Assembly: GCA_041745535.1 (NCBI GenBank)
Contig: JBGTIS010000341.1
Coordinates: 1-37,625, forward strand
Direction of reading: 5' to 3'
From: JBGTIS01 sp041745535
GTDB taxonomy: Bacteria > Bacteroidota > Bacteroidia > Cytophagales > Cyclobacteriaceae
Length of the DNA: 37,625 bases
A program made the translations under genes and the position numbers. Within the stretch, counting starts at the first letter, position 1, and every line of letters starts with the position of its first letter. Shown here one piece after another: positions 26,711 to 35,666 of the stretch. The notes below the pieces were generated by a model that worked only from the letters and a program-made list of their open reading frames with translations, did no database searches and was not told the DNA's origin.

Positions 26711-27208
26711 ATGAAAAAGTTACTATTACTTTTAGGCACAGGCGTTATATTTTCGTTCACAGCCAATGCGCAAACAACAGACCCTTCTCCTGAACAACCT
26801 GTTTTGGAACAGCAGCAACAACACCAACAGGACGAGCATAGAAAAAGACTGATGGAAACTGAAATTCCGCAAGAAGTTATGAAAGGATTTTCTGATAGTG
26901 AATATGGTACCATGACCATTGCGGAAGCTTACATGATTAGTGGTGCTGAAGCCAATAGAATTATAAAGGATGTAAACCAGAAAGAAATTCAAAATGAAGA
27001 AGGTAGCCAATATAAAGATGTACGCCCTGAAGTAAATGAGGAATTTAATAACGAAGAGGAAGATATGGAAAATCCTGAAACTGAAATAAGCTCTGAATCT
27101 GTTTTATACGAATTAAGAGTTCAGGACAATGACAAAATGGCAACATTATTCTTTACTGAAGCTGGCGAGCTTTTAAGCGTAGGAGAAGAGATGGGAGTTG
27201 GTAAATAA
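26711..27208 (+). CDS. Small secreted acidic protein, possibly PepSY-like
   Basis: 165 residues with a signal peptide ending in ANAQ (about residue 21). After a Gln/His-rich stretch (VLEQQQQHQQ) comes EIPQEVMKGFSDSEYG, and near the C-terminus LYELRVQDNDKMATLFFTEAGELL. These two segments resemble the first helix and last strands of PepSY-like domains. They are separated by an acidic insert (about 95-130, NEEEDMENPETE). The homology is a guess from pattern. It is a monocistronic gene with its own terminator. Confidence 0.6.
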   Translation: MKKLLLLLGTGVIFSFTANAQTTDPSPEQPVLEQQQQHQQDEHRKRLMETEIPQEVMKGFSDSEYGTMTIAEAYMISGAEANRIIKDVNQKEIQNEEGSQYKDVRPEVNEEFNNEEEDMENPETEISSESVLYELRVQDNDKMATLFFTEAGELLSVGEEMGVGK

Positions 27209-27260
27209 GCTACAGCTATGAATAATAAAACCAACTTATTACTTACTGAATACTTCAGAA

Positions 27261-27291
27261 AAGCGAGTAGAAAAATCTGCTCGCTTTTTTT
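27261..27291 (+). terminator. Intrinsic terminator after the small secreted protein
   Basis: An 11-bp stem AAGCGAGTAGA / TCTGCTCGCTT with one wobble pair and a 4-nt loop (27261-27286), running into a seven-T stretch. It lies 53 nt past the stop. Confidence 0.88.
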
Positions 27292-27452
27292 ATATTATGA
27301 AAAACTCCAAATTTATTAAGTAAGAAATATAGCGCATGACCAAGCAAAGCCAAAAGCGATACATTTTCAAAATCTGCCTGCCTTTTTATAAATTCTGTAT
27401 TATCTTTATGCGCATTAAATAATTACTGTTTTCAAAAGAAAAATCTGAGTAC

Positions 27453-28100
27453 GTGTTTATCTTAAGCAAATTCAATTCAATCGCGAACCAGTTTCTGGCT
27501 GAAATCCGAGCTATAGGCATACAAACCGATCAGATGCGATTTAGAAGAAACATGGAACGATTAGGCGAATTACTTGCTTACGAAATGTCTAAATCTCTGG
27601 ATTTTGAAGAGAAAAAAGTACAAACACCTTTAGGAACCATTATACTTCAGGTTCCTGACAAAAGCCCCATACTGATTTCTATCCTGCGGGCAGGTATTCC
27701 ACTGCATCAGGGCGTGCTCAATTATTTTGACAAAGCTGATAATGGTTTCCTGGGAGCCTACCGGAAGCACAAGTATAACGAAAAAGATTTTGTAATTGCC
27801 ATGGACTATGTATCGGCCCCATCGGTAGAAGGCCGGCATGTGGTGCTCATCGATCCTATGTTAGCCACCGGAAAATCGCTGGTAAGGGCCTGTGAGGCAA
27901 TTTATCAGCATGGGTTTCCTAAACATATACATTTTATCTCAGCTATTGCCGCTCCTGAAGGCGTTGCTTATATACAAGAAAATATTAAAACAGATCACTC
28001 ATTCTGGTTGGGCGCAGTGGATGAGGGACTTGATGAAAATTATTATATCATCCCGGGTCTGGGCGATGCAGGTGACCTTTCTTTCGGGCTAAAATTATAG
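27453..28100 (+). CDS. upp: Uracil phosphoribosyltransferase, GTG start
   Basis: A 215-residue enzyme that makes UMP from uracil and PRPP in pyrimidine salvage. It shows the PRTase signature VVLIDPMLATGKSLVRA (about 129-145), ILRAGIPLHQG (about 78-88) and the uracil-binding tail with IIPGLGDAGDLSFG near the C-terminus. GTG at 27453 is chosen because the encoded MFILSKFNSIANQFLAEIR aligns over its whole length with Bacteroidota Upp N-termini, and no in-frame ATG precedes it nearby. The exchanger gene starts 8 bp later and is probably co-transcribed. Confidence 0.93.
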   Translation: MFILSKFNSIANQFLAEIRAIGIQTDQMRFRRNMERLGELLAYEMSKSLDFEEKKVQTPLGTIILQVPDKSPILISILRAGIPLHQGVLNYFDKADNGFLGAYRKHKYNEKDFVIAMDYVSAPSVEGRHVVLIDPMLATGKSLVRACEAIYQHGFPKHIHFISAIAAPEGVAYIQENIKTDHSFWLGAVDEGLDENYYIIPGLGDAGDLSFGLKL

Positions 28101-28108
28101 ATTCTTCT

Positions 28109-29074
28109 ATGCTGAAAGATGCTGTTACCTTATTATTCGGACTTGCAATATTAGTTTCAGGGGGGGAATTCCTGGTAAGAGGCGCTACCAGTATGGCACT
28201 TCGAATGCGAATTTCCAGGTTGGTGGTAGGCCTTACCATTGTCGCTTTTGGCACATCGGCTCCCGAACTTTTCGTAAGCATTCAGTCGGCACTTTCCGGT
28301 AGCCCCGACCTTACCATGGGTAATGTTATTGGCTCTAATATTTGCAACTTAGCCCTGGTATTGGGCGTTACTGCTGTTATTTTTCCGGTTCAGGTACATA
28401 CCGATAGCATCCGCATCGACTGGCCGGTAGTAATGGGAAGTTCGGTCTTACTGTATTTGCTGGTGCTGGGCAACCTGATTAGCTCGGTAGAAGGATTGCT
28501 GTTTATTATTTTGCTGGTAGTTTACACTGTTTTCATTATTAAGCGCTCGCGGCGAAAAACCCGTGAAGTACAAAATTTACAAAACCTGGATGCCGATAGT
28601 GAAATTCCCGAAACGCCATCGGCCCACCTCTGGAAAGATATACTGTTTATCGTTTTGGGCACAGTGGGTCTGGCAATTGGCTCAGATTTACTGGTGAAAG
28701 CCTCACAATCGCTGGCTTTGCAATTGGGTATTACCGAAAGGATTATAGGAATTACCCTGCTCGCGTTGGGCACCAGTTTGCCGGAACTGATTACTTCTGT
28801 TATTGCTTCTTTTAAAAAGCAAACCGACATCGCCTTTGGTAACTTAATTGGTTCTAATATTTTTAATATTTTATCTATTTTAGGCATTACCAGCCTTATC
28901 CGCAGCATTCCGGTAAATGATATTATTATCCACACTGATATTATCTGGATGCTTGGCATCACCTTTCTGATATTACCAATGATGCTTTACAAGCGTAGGA
29001 TTGGCAGACTGGAAGGCGCTACCTTACTGGTAATTTATTTGCTTTATATTTACCAGGTTATTACCTCTGGTTAG
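28109..29074 (+). CDS. Calcium/sodium antiporter (CaCA family, YrbG-like)
   Basis: A 321-residue inner-membrane exchanger with about ten membrane segments in two inverted halves. Each half carries the alpha-repeat: VVGLTIVAFGTSAPELFVS with MGNVIGSNICNLALVLG in the first, and IIGITLLALGTSLPELITS with FGNLIGSNIFNILSILG in the second. The GTS(A/L)PE glutamates bind the cation. The halves are joined by a charged cytoplasmic loop (about 146-172, basic then acidic). It lies 8 bp behind upp and converges with the SixA-like gene. Confidence 0.92.
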   Translation: MLKDAVTLLFGLAILVSGGEFLVRGATSMALRMRISRLVVGLTIVAFGTSAPELFVSIQSALSGSPDLTMGNVIGSNICNLALVLGVTAVIFPVQVHTDSIRIDWPVVMGSSVLLYLLVLGNLISSVEGLLFIILLVVYTVFIIKRSRRKTREVQNLQNLDADSEIPETPSAHLWKDILFIVLGTVGLAIGSDLLVKASQSLALQLGITERIIGITLLALGTSLPELITSVIASFKKQTDIAFGNLIGSNIFNILSILGITSLIRSIPVNDIIIHTDIIWMLGITFLILPMMLYKRRIGRLEGATLLVIYLLYIYQVITSG

Positions 29075-29166
29075 TATAGTTATTCACAATTAATGTATTT
29101 TTTACCTAAATAAAAACACTTTACACAGCCCTAAAAAAACTTAATTCTCAGCCCAAACCCGGAAAT

Positions 29167-29664
29167 TTAATTTCCTTTTTTAGGATAATCATAAAATAAT
29201 AATTCTCCTTTTTCTTCTCCTGCGATCGATCTCCACGATGCCACTGAAAACCGGATGGCATACACACCGGTTGTTACAATATTATCTATAAATGAAGTAC
29301 AAAACTTATTGGCAAAGCTGGTTAAACCAGGATTATGGCTAAACAGCATTAATGATTGTGAAGTATCTGACTGGCTGTTGATTACAGATAAAAAATCCAT
29401 GGTGGAAGCATGGTATAGTCGCTCATCTACCAGGATTTTGTTTTTAGGATATCCAATGGCTTCCGCTATATATTTTGCTGTTTCCAAAGCCCTTACCGCC
29501 TGACTGCTGATGAGCAAATCCGGAAGAATTTTCCGATCTTTTAACCGGCTTCCCATCGTAGGCGCATCTTTGATTCCTCGTTTGTTTAGGGGACGGTCGG
29601 CATCGTGTAATTCAGGGTGATCCCAACTAGATTTGGCGTGTCTTACTAAAAATAAAGTCTTCAT
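29167..29664 (-). CDS. SixA-type histidine phosphatase
   Basis: A 165-residue member of the histidine phosphatase (RHG) superfamily. The catalytic motif is LVRHAKSSW (H9), with DRPLNKRG, the second catalytic-region SQAVRALETAKYIAEAI and SHNPGLTSFANKF carrying the second histidine. SixA removes phosphate from histidine phosphotransfer proteins in E. coli; the substrate here is unknown. It is a single gene, divergent from csp. Confidence 0.88.
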   Translation of the reverse strand: MKTLFLVRHAKSSWDHPELHDADRPLNKRGIKDAPTMGSRLKDRKILPDLLISSQAVRALETAKYIAEAIGYPKNKILVDERLYHASTMDFLSVINSQSDTSQSLMLFSHNPGLTSFANKFCTSFIDNIVTTGVYAIRFSVASWRSIAGEEKGELLFYDYPKKGN

Positions 29665-29809
29665 TTTTTTTCCTTTATATGAACTTTTGCTTAGATAAGA
29701 GGAGGCAATGAAATAATCACTTAAAATTATATTTTAAAAAAAATTTAATTTCAGAATAATATATTGGGGTGAAATTATTAGTAAAAACTTTTTTTTTTTA
29801 ATTTATCAC

Positions 29810-29817
29810 TATATTTG
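29810..29817 (+). promoter_or_regulatory. Candidate -7 element of csp
   Basis: TATATTTG is a perfect match to the Bacteroidota TAnnTTTG element, 31 nt before the csp ATG. A T-rich tract lies where a -33 element would be, but no clean TTTG is present. The leader is short and AT-rich. Confidence 0.45.
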
Positions 29818-29848
29818 AGTATTATTTCTAATTATCATTTATTTTATT

Positions 29849-30040
29849 ATGCAAACTGGTACAATTAAGTTCTTTAATGAAAGCAAAGGTTATGGTTTCA
29901 TTATAGACGACGAAACACAAAAAGAAGTTTTTTTCCACGTAAGTGGGCTTAACGAAGACATTCGCCAAAACGACAAAGTTTCCTTTGAAACCAAAGAAGG
30001 AAAGAAGGGCGTTAATGCTGTTAATGTGAGAAAGTTATAA
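29849..30040 (+). CDS. Cold-shock domain protein
   Basis: A complete 63-residue single cold-shock domain, an RNA chaperone of the CspA group. Both nucleic-acid binding motifs are present: RNP1 as KGYGFI (13-18) and RNP2 as VFFHVS (27-32). The opening MQTGTIKFFNESKGYGFI and the final VNAVNVRKL fit the family. It is monocistronic, with a candidate promoter 31 nt upstream and a strong terminator behind. Confidence 0.95.
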   Translation: MQTGTIKFFNESKGYGFIIDDETQKEVFFHVSGLNEDIRQNDKVSFETKEGKKGVNAVNVRKL

Positions 30041-30070
30041 TTTACCTATACTCTTAGGTAAAATTATTTT

Positions 30071-30097
30071 AAGCCTCGTGACGCGAGGCTTTTTTAA
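30071..30097 (+). terminator. Intrinsic terminator after csp
   Basis: A GC-rich 7-bp stem AGCCTCG / CGAGGCT with a TGACG loop, followed by a six-T run. It lies about 32 nt past the csp stop. Confidence 0.9.
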
Positions 30098-30141
30098 TGC
30101 CATTCATTTATCATTTGTACTTATATTACTAAATTTGATGT

Positions 30142-30555
30142 ATGAATGATTTGGACCTGACCACGCCGGCTCTGCTTTTCCCCGCTATTTCGCTGTTACT
30201 ACTGGCTTATACCAATCGGTTTCTGGCAGTGGCTTCGCTGATCAGGAAACTTCATTCCGATTATAAGGAAAACCCGAATAACATTATCATGGGACAGATC
30301 GAAAGTCTGCGGCAACGGGTTTTATTAATTAAAAACATGCAGGCCTCTGGCATTTCCAGCTTGTTTTTATGTGTGTTGTGTATGTTTCTGATTTTTGCCG
30401 GACGGCCGGATATCAGTAAGATTATTTTTGGCATTAGTTTATTGCTGCTACTTATTTCGCTGGGCCTTTCTATTCGGGAAATTCAAATATCGGTAAAGGC
30501 ATTGAATCTGCAGTTAAGTGATCTGGAATCATCTAAACATCACAAACCTTACTGA
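30142..30555 (+). CDS. DUF2721 family membrane protein
   Basis: A 137-residue inner-membrane protein of unknown function. Hydrophobic segments lie at about 7-32 (ALLFPAISLLLLAYTNRFL), 70-91 (GISSLFLCVLCMFLIFAG) and 95-112 (IIFGISLLLLLISLGLS), with a basic loop LRQRVLLIKNMQ before the second. This layout matches DUF2721. It starts behind the csp terminator and is followed after 14 bp by the nuclease gene, with which it is probably co-transcribed. Confidence 0.8.
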   Translation: MNDLDLTTPALLFPAISLLLLAYTNRFLAVASLIRKLHSDYKENPNNIIMGQIESLRQRVLLIKNMQASGISSLFLCVLCMFLIFAGRPDISKIIFGISLLLLLISLGLSIREIQISVKALNLQLSDLESSKHHKPY

Positions 30556-30569
30556 TTTGATATTATAGT

Positions 30570-32246
30570 ATGCCTCATAATCCTCCTATAGAACTACCCG
30601 AAAAATATTACTTAAATTACTTTGAGTATGTGCTGCGGTTTGTGCAGGAAAAATGTGGTAACATCCTCATTGGGAAGGAAAAGGAATTTATTAAAAATTA
30701 TGAAGCGCTTTCAGAAGATGCGCGCTGTCTGTTCATCAGGTTTGCCAACCGGCGTGGCTGCTTTTTCCGGTTAGATAAAATCAATTATACCGAAATTAGC
30801 GATCTGCGGGAAACCATTCATGAATTAACGAAAAACGCTTTCGTTGCTCATCTGGATCATGCTCACCAGGGGGAAATAGAACAGGTACTTCACATTTTTA
30901 CACGTCAGGAACTGCTCGAACTGCTAAAACTGGTTAGTAAAGAGTTACACAAAGCATCGGGGAAACTTAAAAAACCTGATCTCATCACTTTTATCGCCTC
31001 ACAAAAAGATGCAGCCCACCTGCTATTGGCTCTCGCTGAAGCTGAGCCTGTGATCCGAATTGGTTTCGACAAAGAACTGGAAATGATTAAATTTCTGTTT
31101 TTCGGAAGTATCCATGGCGATATGACGCAGTTTGTGGTACGGGATATCGGATACCTGAAAACGGAAGCCATTGCCGAAGATAAATTGCAGGCCCGATTCA
31201 AAACCCGGAAAGAAGCGGAAGACAAATTAATGATTTCCAAAATTTACGATACCTACAAAATACTGCAGGAAACACAAACGGCTGACCAGATTTACCAATG
31301 GTTTATACAACTGAACTTAAGCGGCCTGGCATTAAGCGAAGCCGCCCTTACCCGGTGCGACAAGTTTGTGCTGAGCCTGGGCAAACTGCTGGAACAGCAT
31401 GAAATGCCTGAAGCCGCCCTGCATGTATACCAACACACTGAAAAACCACCTTCACGGGAAAGGCAGGTGCGGCTACTCTGTAAACTAAAGCAGGAAGACC
31501 TGGCGCTGGAACTGGCTGAACTGATCAGTGAAAATCCGAAAAATGCCGATGAACAGTATTTTGCCGAAGATTTCCTGAACCGGTTATCGAAAAACAAACG
31601 CATCAAAAGTACCACGCGGTATTTGAAAGACAGCCCCATAGTTGAACTGAATATTAGCGCCCGGTATGCTGTTGAAATCGGGGTGCTGGAGTATTATTTT
31701 CATCAGGGAAAGCAGGGAGCCTTTACAGAAAATTACCTGTGGCGCAGCCTGTTCGGGTTGGTTTTCTGGGATATTATTTTCGACCCCGACAGCGCTGCCA
31801 TGCACAATCCGCTGCAAACCGTTCCTTCCGATTTTTATTCTCCAGCCTTTTATACCAAGCGAAAACTGCTGATCCACGACCGATTGCACATTTTAAGCCG
31901 GCCCCGGAAATTCAAGAAACTGATAGAAAAACATTTTGAAGAAAAAATGGGTACCAATAACCCCATGGTGGCGTGGTACGATGAGGTACTTCCCTTAATT
32001 TTTCAGTGCCATAAAAAACTGGCTCCCCATCAGTTGGGCAGTGTGCTGACGGCTATGGCAAAAAACCCGGGAGAGCACATCCGGGGTTTTCCCGATCTGT
32101 TTATCTGGGATAAGGAATCGTACAGCTTTATAGAGGTGAAATCTCCCAACGACCATCTTTCGGCCCAACAGCTTTACTGGTTGCATTTTTTTGAAAAGCA
32201 AAAAATTAAAGCAAAGGTAGTTCGGGTAAAATGGATACAGGATTAA
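30570..32246 (+). CDS. FAN1-type structure-specific nuclease (VRR-NUC domain)
   Basis: 558 residues, close in length to bacterial FAN1 of Pseudomonas. It has an N-terminal DNA-binding region (20-100), a SAP-like helical segment (FTRQELLELLKLVS), a TPR-like middle (about 250-340), and a C-terminal VRR-NUC nuclease domain. The active site reads E in FTENYLWRSLFGLVFWDI, then GFPDLFIW with D509, and FIEVKSPNDHLS with E522 and K524, the PD-(D/E)xK pattern. FAN1 enzymes cut 5' flaps and unhook DNA interstrand crosslinks. The gene follows the DUF2721 gene and ends 3 bp from the convergent sirtuin gene. Confidence 0.88.
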   Translation: MPHNPPIELPEKYYLNYFEYVLRFVQEKCGNILIGKEKEFIKNYEALSEDARCLFIRFANRRGCFFRLDKINYTEISDLRETIHELTKNAFVAHLDHAHQGEIEQVLHIFTRQELLELLKLVSKELHKASGKLKKPDLITFIASQKDAAHLLLALAEAEPVIRIGFDKELEMIKFLFFGSIHGDMTQFVVRDIGYLKTEAIAEDKLQARFKTRKEAEDKLMISKIYDTYKILQETQTADQIYQWFIQLNLSGLALSEAALTRCDKFVLSLGKLLEQHEMPEAALHVYQHTEKPPSRERQVRLLCKLKQEDLALELAELISENPKNADEQYFAEDFLNRLSKNKRIKSTTRYLKDSPIVELNISARYAVEIGVLEYYFHQGKQGAFTENYLWRSLFGLVFWDIIFDPDSAAMHNPLQTVPSDFYSPAFYTKRKLLIHDRLHILSRPRKFKKLIEKHFEEKMGTNNPMVAWYDEVLPLIFQCHKKLAPHQLGSVLTAMAKNPGEHIRGFPDLFIWDKESYSFIEVKSPNDHLSAQQLYWLHFFEKQKIKAKVVRVKWIQD

Positions 32247-32249
32247 CCA

Positions 32250-32948
32250 CTAAGCAAACTGTTCAATTAGCTCCCTGGCCAGTTGAGGCAACCCTTTACT
32301 GGCCGATGCCTGGATCAGGGTAAGGTTATTTCTAAATATAAGCTCAGGCAACTTGGTGTCGATTACATATTTTGGAACCGCATCGTCTACATAATGAATC
32401 AGGCCTGCTGCCGGATATACCAGTAAAGAGGTGCCTACTACAATAAATATATCAGCCGAAATGGCTTCCCGAACGGCTACCTCCATCATGGGGACCATTT
32501 CGCCGAACCACACCACATGAGGCCTCAGCTGTGATCCTTTTTCGCAGCAATCGCCCCACTTAATTTCCCATCCGTCCATGTCATATACCAACGATTCATC
32601 CTGTGAACTTTGGGATTTCAGCAGTTCGCCATGTAAATGAATAACCTTCTGCGAACCGGCCCGCTCATGCAGATTGTCTATATTCTGGGTAACAATAGCT
32701 ACTTCAAAATACTTTTCCAGATCGGCCAGTGCCTGATGGCCGGTATTAGGTTTTACTGCTAACAAAGCTTTTCTGCGTTGGTTATAAAAATCCAGTACCA
32801 GTTGCGGATTCTTCTGCCAGCCTTCCGGCGAGGCTACTTCCATTACATCGTGCCCTTCCCACAAACCATTGGCATCACGAAAAGTAGGAATGCCACTTTC
32901 AGCACTGATACCTGCCCCTGATAAAACTACGATTTTTTTCATGTTCAT
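32250..32948 (-). CDS. cobB: NAD-dependent protein deacylase (sirtuin)
   Basis: A 232-residue sirtuin that removes acyl groups from lysines using NAD+. It has GAGISAESGIPTFRD (11-25), TQNIDNLHERAG (87-98), catalytic H106 in HLHGE and VVGTSLLVYPAAGL near 190. Y55 and R58 (FYNQRR) match the pair that favours succinyl or malonyl groups. The structural zinc site is degenerate: the first CxxC is replaced by SQSSQD and only adjacent C134-C135 remain. The start could also be the ATG two codons later. It is a single gene, divergent from the SecA paralogue. Confidence 0.9.
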   Translation of the reverse strand: MNMKKIVVLSGAGISAESGIPTFRDANGLWEGHDVMEVASPEGWQKNPQLVLDFYNQRRKALLAVKPNTGHQALADLEKYFEVAIVTQNIDNLHERAGSQKVIHLHGELLKSQSSQDESLVYDMDGWEIKWGDCCEKGSQLRPHVVWFGEMVPMMEVAVREAISADIFIVVGTSLLVYPAAGLIHYVDDAVPKYVIDTKLPELIFRNNLTLIQASASKGLPQLARELIEQFA

Positions 32949-33220
32949 CGATCTGTGTTAGTTAATAAACATCTTGCTGACGCCGGGATCTTTTCCACAG
33001 CAAATTAATGCTTGGATAAATTTACGAAAAATCAGTATTAGGATATGAAATTTCCTGAATCTTCAACCTTATAAATTCAAAAAAGTTATTCCAAATGATG
33101 TCAGGTTAGCAGACTTTTAATTTTTTCATTTCTTCTTTTGGTTTCTTTAAGCCATTTTGGCTGAAACAAATGAATGGTGTAAAGTTTGACTTTCCGCTTT
33201 AAATCATTAACCCCTCTCTC

Positions 33221-35620
33221 ATGCGCCTGTTTCATAAACTGAAGAAGAAATTAAAACCCGGTTATATTGAAAATGATTTAACTTCCTTCTATCCCCTTTT
33301 ACAGTCGATCCGCAAAAAGGAAAACGACTTAAAAAGCTTAAGCGATCAGATGCTTCAGGATGTATCCGCACAACTGATCAGTCGGGCTGCACATCAGGAT
33401 AATGATTTACTGACAGATGCTTATGCCCTGGTATCGGAGGTGGCATTTCGCACCCTAAAGACGCGGCCTTTCGACGTGCAAATTTTGGCAGCCATTGCCT
33501 TACATCAGGGCAGTGTGGTGGAAATGCAAACCGGTGAAGGTAAAACATTAACCGCCACCCTGCCCGTTTACCTGAATGCGATCTTGAATAAGAACGTACA
33601 TATCCTCACCTTTAACGATTACCTGGCGCAAAGAGACGCAGGCTGGATGCAGCCTGTCTACAACTTTCTCGGGCTTAAGGTTGGATTTATCCAGGAAAGC
33701 ATGACGCCTCAGGAGAGAAAAGCAGTTTATCTGAACCACATTGTTTACGTAACAGCCAAAGAAGCCGGTTTCGACTATTTGCGCGATCAGCTGGCCACTT
33801 CGTTACAGGAAACCATTCGTCCGGAAACCAGTTTTGCCATTATTGATGAAGTAGATTCTATCCTGATTGATGAAGCCCGAATTCCTTTGGTAATCGCGGG
33901 CGAAGTACCCAGCCAGCAGGTCATCAGTTTTTATCAAACGGCTGAATTGGTAAAGGCCCTCCTTCCGGGCATTGACTTTCAAACCGACACCTACCAACTG
34001 AATATATTCCTGACTGAACAGGGGATTGAAAAAGTGGAAAACCAGCTAGGTTCCTCTGATTTATATGCACCTGAAAATGAGGAATTACTGGTAAAAACAA
34101 ATCTATCGCTACAGGCAGAAAATTTACTACACAGAGATATGGATTATATTGTAAGAAATGGAAATATTGAATTGATTGATGAGTTTACGGGTCGTGTTGC
34201 CGAAAACCGGAAATGGCCCTATGGCTTACAATCGGCCATTGAAGCCAAGGAAAACCTAACCCTGCAGCCCGAAGGGAAAGTACTGGGGAAAACTACCTTA
34301 CAGCATTTTATCAATACCTATTCCAAAATCAGCGGCATGACGGGCACTGCCCAGCCTGCTGCTGAGGAATTTGCTGATTTATATGGTGTACCCGTGCTTG
34401 TAATTCCTCCCAACCGGCTCAACTGCCGGGTTGATCATCCTGACCATATTTTTTACACCAAAGAAGCCAGGCTGATTGCTTTGATTAAAGAAATAAAGAA
34501 GGTGAACGCTACGGGCCGTCCCATCCTGATGGGTACCGCCACCATAGAAGAATCGGAACTGATCGCTGTCAGGCTTTTGGCTGCAGGTATTCGCTGCCAG
34601 GTTTTAAACGCGAAAAATGATGCGGAAGAAGCAGGCATTGTGGCCCGGGCGGGCATGTTCGGATCCGTTACCATTGCTACCAATATGGCGGGACGGGGCA
34701 CCGATATTAAGCTGGGTGGTAAAGCGGGAGTTTGGCGCGATAAAATATTAGCCCTTGGGGGGTTATATGTAATTGGTACCAACCGTTTTGAAAGCAGGAG
34801 AATTGATGATCAGTTGCGGGGCAGAGCTGGCAGACAGGGTGATCCGGGAGACTCTCAGTTTTTCATCAGCCTGCAGGACGATTTACTGGTGAAACATGGT
34901 ATTGAGGAATTAATTCCCAAAAGATTGCGGCAAAATAAAAGCACAGATTTGTCACCAGTGAGCCATCAGGTTATCAGGCGTGAAGTAAACCGTGCACAGC
35001 GCATTGTAGAAGGAAAAAACTTTGATATCCGGAAAACTCTCTCGAAATATACTTCCTTTATTGAAATGCAAAGAAAGATCGTTCACCAACGAAGGCAACA
35101 GGTTTTGGAGGGCGATTATGACAGTTTGCTGGCAGAACAGGACCAAAGGTTTTATCATGAGCTCACAGGTAAGTTTGGACAACCGCTTATTCAACAGGTA
35201 GAAACACAAATTACGCTGGCGGTGATTGACAAACACTGGGCAAATTACCTGGAAAAAACCGATCAGATCCGGCAAAGTATTTACCTGATGGCGCTGGGTG
35301 GTTTGCATCCTTTTTACGAATTCCAGAAAACCACCAACCAGCTCTTTTCCGAACTATTGGAACTGATAGACCAGGAAGTTATTCAGAAATTAAAGACTGT
35401 CCGAATTACCCAAAAGGGCATTGATCTGGAAGAAGAAGGACTCAAAGCGCCTACTTCCACCTGGACTTACCTGATTAGTGACAATCCGTTTGGCGACAGG
35501 CTGGAGATCATGCTGGGCAGCAACAGCAACATAGGCTTCAGTGCTTTTGCCGCATTGGTCTGGCCCCTGCTGGCCTTTTATTATTTGGTGAAAAGATTGG
35601 TGAAAAGAAAAAATGGTTAG
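33221..35620 (+). CDS. Short SecA paralogue with C-terminal membrane segment (SecA2-like)
   Basis: A 799-residue SecA-family translocase ATPase, well short of the usual Bacteroidota SecA (over 1000 residues), so probably a second, specialised copy. It has Walker A GEGKT (105-109), DEVDSILIDEAR (209-220), the preprotein cross-linking region, ISGMTGTAQPAAEEF, TNMAGRGTDIKLGG, and LRGRAGRQGDPGDSQFF. The helical scaffold is altered (HWANYLEKTDQIRQSI, then LGGLHPFYEFQ). The C-terminal zinc finger is absent. Instead the last 29 residues form a hydrophobic helix (771-790) ending in KRLVKRK, suggesting a membrane anchor. No secY2 or obvious substrate gene lies beside it. Confidence 0.85.
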   Translation: MRLFHKLKKKLKPGYIENDLTSFYPLLQSIRKKENDLKSLSDQMLQDVSAQLISRAAHQDNDLLTDAYALVSEVAFRTLKTRPFDVQILAAIALHQGSVVEMQTGEGKTLTATLPVYLNAILNKNVHILTFNDYLAQRDAGWMQPVYNFLGLKVGFIQESMTPQERKAVYLNHIVYVTAKEAGFDYLRDQLATSLQETIRPETSFAIIDEVDSILIDEARIPLVIAGEVPSQQVISFYQTAELVKALLPGIDFQTDTYQLNIFLTEQGIEKVENQLGSSDLYAPENEELLVKTNLSLQAENLLHRDMDYIVRNGNIELIDEFTGRVAENRKWPYGLQSAIEAKENLTLQPEGKVLGKTTLQHFINTYSKISGMTGTAQPAAEEFADLYGVPVLVIPPNRLNCRVDHPDHIFYTKEARLIALIKEIKKVNATGRPILMGTATIEESELIAVRLLAAGIRCQVLNAKNDAEEAGIVARAGMFGSVTIATNMAGRGTDIKLGGKAGVWRDKILALGGLYVIGTNRFESRRIDDQLRGRAGRQGDPGDSQFFISLQDDLLVKHGIEELIPKRLRQNKSTDLSPVSHQVIRREVNRAQRIVEGKNFDIRKTLSKYTSFIEMQRKIVHQRRQQVLEGDYDSLLAEQDQRFYHELTGKFGQPLIQQVETQITLAVIDKHWANYLEKTDQIRQSIYLMALGGLHPFYEFQKTTNQLFSELLELIDQEVIQKLKTVRITQKGIDLEEEGLKAPTSTWTYLISDNPFGDRLEIMLGSNSNIGFSAFAALVWPLLAFYYLVKRLVKRKNG

Positions 35621-35666
35621 CAGTAACAAGCTAATCTTTTAAAAACTCAATTTTAGCTTTTTATGA

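Noticed and set aside
33102..33236. Minus-strand ORF of about 44 codons (lysine-rich, ending KSLLT) overlapping the start of the SecA paralogue.
   Set aside because: It reads plausibly but matches no family I recognise, overlaps the 5' end of a firm gene in antisense and is lysine-rich as expected from AT-rich DNA.
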